Shown: one piece after another, positions 60,651 to 64,000 of the stretch
How the letters are laid out: every line of letters starts with the position of its first letter
Numbering within the stretch: position 1 is the first letter of the stretch
Source: Ecdyonurus torrentis
Taxonomy: Eukaryota; Arthropoda; Insecta; Ephemeroptera; Heptageniidae
Length of the DNA stretch: 64,000 nt
NCBI GenBank assembly: GCA_949318235.1
Contig: OX439130.1
Coordinates: forward strand, 38,739,851 to 38,803,850
Direction: 5' to 3'
Made by a program: the position numbers and the translations under genes
The notes under the pieces: model-generated
Database searches by the model: none
Told to the model about the DNA's origin: nothing
The model's input: only the letters and a program-made list of their open reading frames with translations

Positions 60651-61263
60651 AATGAGGAAGTCTACACAAAGATAACCCCTAGGTTTGAATACGTCATTTG
60701 AAAGAGAAAAAGTAGTAGATAAACTTGGCATAGGCAATTAGCTGGAAAATTGACGTTTTATTTAATAAAAGAAGAAATAAAAAATTTCAATTCCCAACCC
60801 TTTGCCGACTATGACGTCATTTGTTTACATCCGATTTTCAATTGACCACTTGCAATGAACGAACTTTTTAAAATAATTTCAATAATTCTTAATGCATTTC
60901 TTATGTAAAAATCGTTTTCACTTACTTGCTGCAACAATTAAAAACATTTTATTGCAAGTGGTCCATTGTCTTCTGGATTTCATGCAACTGCTACAAATTC
61001 AAAAAATTTAACGGCCAACGGCCGCCTTTCAACAATGGGATTTATGGGATCGTTTGAAATCCAGAAGACAAATGAAAATCGAATGTAAACAAATGACGTC
61101 ATAGTCAGCAAAGGGTTGGGAATTGAATTTTTTTTATTTCTTCTTTTATTAAATAAAACGTCAATTTTCCAGGTAATTGCCTATGCCAAGTTTATCTACT
61201 ACTTTTTCTCTTTCAAATGACGTATTCAAACCTAGGGGTTAACTGTGTGTAGACTTCCTCATT
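60651..61263. mobile_element. 0.6-kb fold-back MITE
   Basis: Nearly identical arms (AATGAGGAAGTCTACACA; AACCCCTAGGTTTGAATACG; CATAGGCAATTA; AACCCTTTGC) close on a centre of about 150 bp. CAAATGACGTCA-like words occur in both arms. No coding capacity. Confidence 0.8.
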
Positions 61264-61521
61264 GCAAAGAATTGCAAGGAACAATGTTTGAAATTTATGA
61301 TAATAAGTCCTTAAAGAGTCCTTTCTAAGTCTAAGAAATTATTATTTTTTAACCTTTTTTATGATAATGCAGAAAAAAAATTGACTTTAGAATAGTTGAT
61401 TGACAAAAAGATTCAAGAGGAAAACATAGATTTGGAATTGGGAAGTGGGAATTGGGGAAATTGGGAAGCGGCAGATGTAGAGCTGTTACAGTGTTACTGA
61501 CAGTGAGGCATTGCATATGAG

Positions 61522-61855
61522 TAGAGAGTGGAAATATAGTCTTTAGACTATATTGGGCTTTTCAGATTATTTTGCCTTTTTTCAACGTTTTCCACTATTT
61601 CTAAAAAAAATTAAAATGACATTAAAATTATTGAACTTTTTTTTAAGGCACTCTCTAAGAGACCCTTCAGAAAACACATAAATTCAGATAAGTTAAACTA
61701 ATAAAATATGCTAATAAAATCACTACTGAGCTATATAAAATTGTAAAGACTATTTTTTTCAACTATTTTAATATTTTTGGAGACTATTTTTAGACTATTT
61801 TCAAATTTTGGAGACTATTTTGCTGAAAAAAAAGAGACTATTTTTCCACTCTCTA
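61522..61855. mobile_element. hAT-like MITE
   Basis: The TIRs TAGAGAGTGGAAA and TTTCCACTCTCTA are flanked by the 8-bp duplication CATATGAG at 61514-61521 and 61856-61863. The interior is AT-rich with repeated GACTATTTT words. Confidence 0.9.
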
Positions 61856-62037
61856 CATATGAGTGAGGAAATTGTGTAACACAGCATACAAATTTAAATG
61901 CATAATGATATAATCAATATGATTTGATTGATACAAATTGCAAAAGGATTTGTACTTAACATAGGTTACATACACGACGCTATAATCCCTTATGGGGTAA
62001 GCCAAAAACATAATGTTTTTAGCCTGGCCTAGTTACA

Positions 62038-62235
62038 TACCGATGCTTACCCGTCGAAGTGAACGTACTACAATTTACAAATTTTGTGAAAAATGAACGT
62101 TCTACACTTTACAAATTCCAAGTTCACCCATCTAGTTCTCATGTTAAAACGTGTAGAAGCACCAAACGTAGATAGGTCATTTTGAGTGTAATTTGTTAAG
62201 TGTAGTGCGTACACTTTGACGGGTAAACATCGATA
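62038..62235. mobile_element. Fold-back MITE with paired CACTTT modules (diverged)
   Basis: The ends TACCGATGCTTACCCGTC and GACGGGTAAACATCGATA are inverted. ACAATTTACAAATTTT and ACACTTTACAAATTCC are 34 nt apart in the left arm, and the right arm is degraded. Confidence 0.65.
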
Positions 62236-62309
62236 CTTTATGTTATACTCCTTTGAACTTGTAACGTTAAACGAGTCTTTAACTATTGTCTCTATCACAT
62301 GTAAGGTAT

Positions 62310-62390
62310 CACTGTCAGTAACAGCTCAATCTCTGATTCCCCAATTTTCTAAATCTATCTATACGTTTTTCTATTAACTTTTTTAGGTAA
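62310..62390. mobile_element. Outer remnant of the CCCAGGCCGAAAT palindromic family
   Basis: TGATTCCCCAATTTTCTAAATC and TCTATCTATACGTTTTTCTA follow the order of the right outer arm of 10558-10955. Confidence 0.5.
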
Positions 62391-62457
62391 TAATTTTCAT
62401 TCTCAAAATGTGAAACTTGGTTTTAAAGCCTTTTTTCTTGTCAGAGAGAGAGAGATC

Positions 62458-63395
62458 AATGATAAAGAAAAGGATAGAAAAACCAGCAAGGGCCTTACCA
62501 CAGTAGAAGTTCTATGGAGAGGTCGAGGTCTTGCATGGCACAGTATAATGTTATAAAAGTTTCTTTATAACTTGAGAGCTTTCGTCATATGATAATGACA
62601 TTATCAATCAAAAGAGAAAATTACTTGAGCACATCACTGAGCAGTGTCTTGTCTTGTACTGCCGTGTTATGCTCTTGCTGGTTTGGAGTTGGTGGAGAGG
62701 GGTGGGGGTGGAGTAGGGAATCTGGGAAGGAGTGTGAATGAGTGAGGGAAGGAGTGAGTGAGGGAAAGGGAAAAGGTGGGGAGGGGAGCGGGAATAGGGT
62801 ATATTTTTGAAATATGTTAGCGAATATTAAGTCCAGGCAGCCCTTGGGCTTTTCTGGATCTTAATATATGTTGATATGCTAATTCATATTGTCGTAACGT
62901 CGCATAGTTGGCTGGGCCCGGAATAGTGCGAAGTATTGTTGATTTATAACATAATTGGAAATTTGATATGCCATGAGAGGCCGCATGTTCAGCCACAGGT
63001 TTTTCCATCTCATTGTTTTTTACGGATTGTCTGTGGCCATTCATGCGGTCTCTCGCTTTTTGTGTGGTTAAGCCTATGTAAAATGCTTGACATTTTTCCT
63101 GTTGGCCTGTGGTGGGGTTGGTGGTATGTTGGGTACATTCAAGTTTGTAGATTACGTTTTCTGATGTGCAAGTATTGTGGCCGTGGATAGGGTATGTAAG
63201 GTTGGTGACGGGACTTGTAAACGTTTTGCTGGGGATTTGAGTGATGCATGTATCGCATCTCCTTCCTCTGTTGCTCTGTTTGCCGTTGTTTTGACAGGGG
63301 AAAGATCCACTAGGTAGGGGCTTAGGTTTTGGTGTGGGATCAGTATGGGATAAGATTGCTTTAATATTTGGTGGTTGACGGAATGCTATTGGTGG
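62458..63395 (-). mobile_element. Penelope-like element, minus arm of second inverted dimer
   Basis: The 3' end at 62458 matches that of the dimer at 40973. The coding stop is at 62817, with the GIY-YIG endonuclease region and the CDTC linker present. It is truncated just upstream of the linker, so no RT catalytic motifs remain. Confidence 0.88.
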
Positions 63396-64000
63396 ATTCC
63401 GTCAACCACCAAATATTAAAGCAATCTTATCCCATACTGATCCCACACCAAAACCTAAGCCCCTACCTAGTGGATCTTTCCCCTGTCAAAACAACGGCAA
63501 ACAGAGCAACAGAGGAAAGAGATGCGATACATGCATCACTCAAATCCCCAGCAAAACGTTTACAAGTCCCGTCACCAACCTTACATACCCTATCCACGGC
63601 CACAATACTTGCACATCAGAAAACGTAATCTACAAACTTGAATGTACCCAACATACCACCAACCCCACCACAGGCCAACAGGAAAAATGTCAAGCATTTT
63701 ACATAGGCTTAACCACACAAAAAGCGAGAGACCGCATGAATGGCCACAGACAATCCGTAAAAAACAATGAGATGGAAAAACCTGTGGCTGAACATGCGGC
63801 CTCTCATGGCATATCAAATTTCCAATTATGTTATAAATCAACAATACTTCGCACTATTCCGGGCCCAGCCAACTATGCGACGTTACGACAATATGAATTA
63901 GCATATCAACATATATTAAGATCCAGAAAAGCCCAAGGGCTGCCTGGACTTAATATTCGCTAACATATTTCAAAAATATACCCTATTCCCGCTCCCCTCC
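63396..64000 (+). mobile_element. Penelope-like element, plus arm of second inverted dimer, cut by window end
   Basis: This is the inverted near-identical partner, starting at ATTCCGTCAACC and open through the endonuclease to the stop at 63963. The 3' UTR runs off the window. Confidence 0.88.

Overview
The window is AT-rich animal nuclear DNA, most likely from an aquatic invertebrate. Four spliced metazoan genes can be rebuilt with consistent GT-AG splice sites and reading-frame phases. They sit in a dense bed of fold-back MITEs, hAT-type elements and Penelope-like retroelements. I cannot name the species from sequence alone.

Layout. (1) 1665-5043, minus: an amnionless-like gene (AMN), 8 exons, 492 codons, complete. 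(2) 6441-14374, plus: a PWWP-domain / C2H2 zinc-finger protein, 5 exons, 676 codons, divergent from AMN. (3) 18277-27530, plus: a TMBIM4/Lifeguard-4-like Bax-inhibitor-1 family membrane protein, 6 exons, 245 codons. Its first intron is inflated by three transposons nested inside one another. (4) 32854-52690, minus: an SLC27A/FATP-type fatty-acid transporter and acyl-CoA synthetase, 12 exons, 648 codons. Its short first exon lies about 5 kb upstream of exon 2, and the segment just upstream of its start codon has been tandemly duplicated (units 52707-54738 and 54739-59129). The four genes do not form a pathway. Amnionless and FATP are both uptake proteins of absorptive epithelia in vertebrates, but nothing here shows a functional link.

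Repeats carry the most interesting biology. A Penelope-like element (PLE) family, with a reverse transcriptase and a GIY-YIG type endonuclease, is present mostly as inverted dimers: two copies truncated at the same 5' point, joined head to head, with 3' ends facing outwards (40973-45175; 62458 to the window end; several short ones). A related palindrome at 34510-35797 carries a complete type I hammerhead ribozyme in each arm, on opposite strands, each downstream of a TATA box, and it is flanked by a 15-bp direct repeat.

At least seven hAT-like elements have recognisable 8-bp target duplications, one of them confirmed by an empty paralogous site. There are also TTAA-flanked MITEs, a Tc1-like and a mariner-like element, and a family of about 200-bp fold-backs with a conserved 33-nt internal spacing. 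The stretches between these hold AT-rich non-coding sequence and microsatellites, in which I see no further genes.
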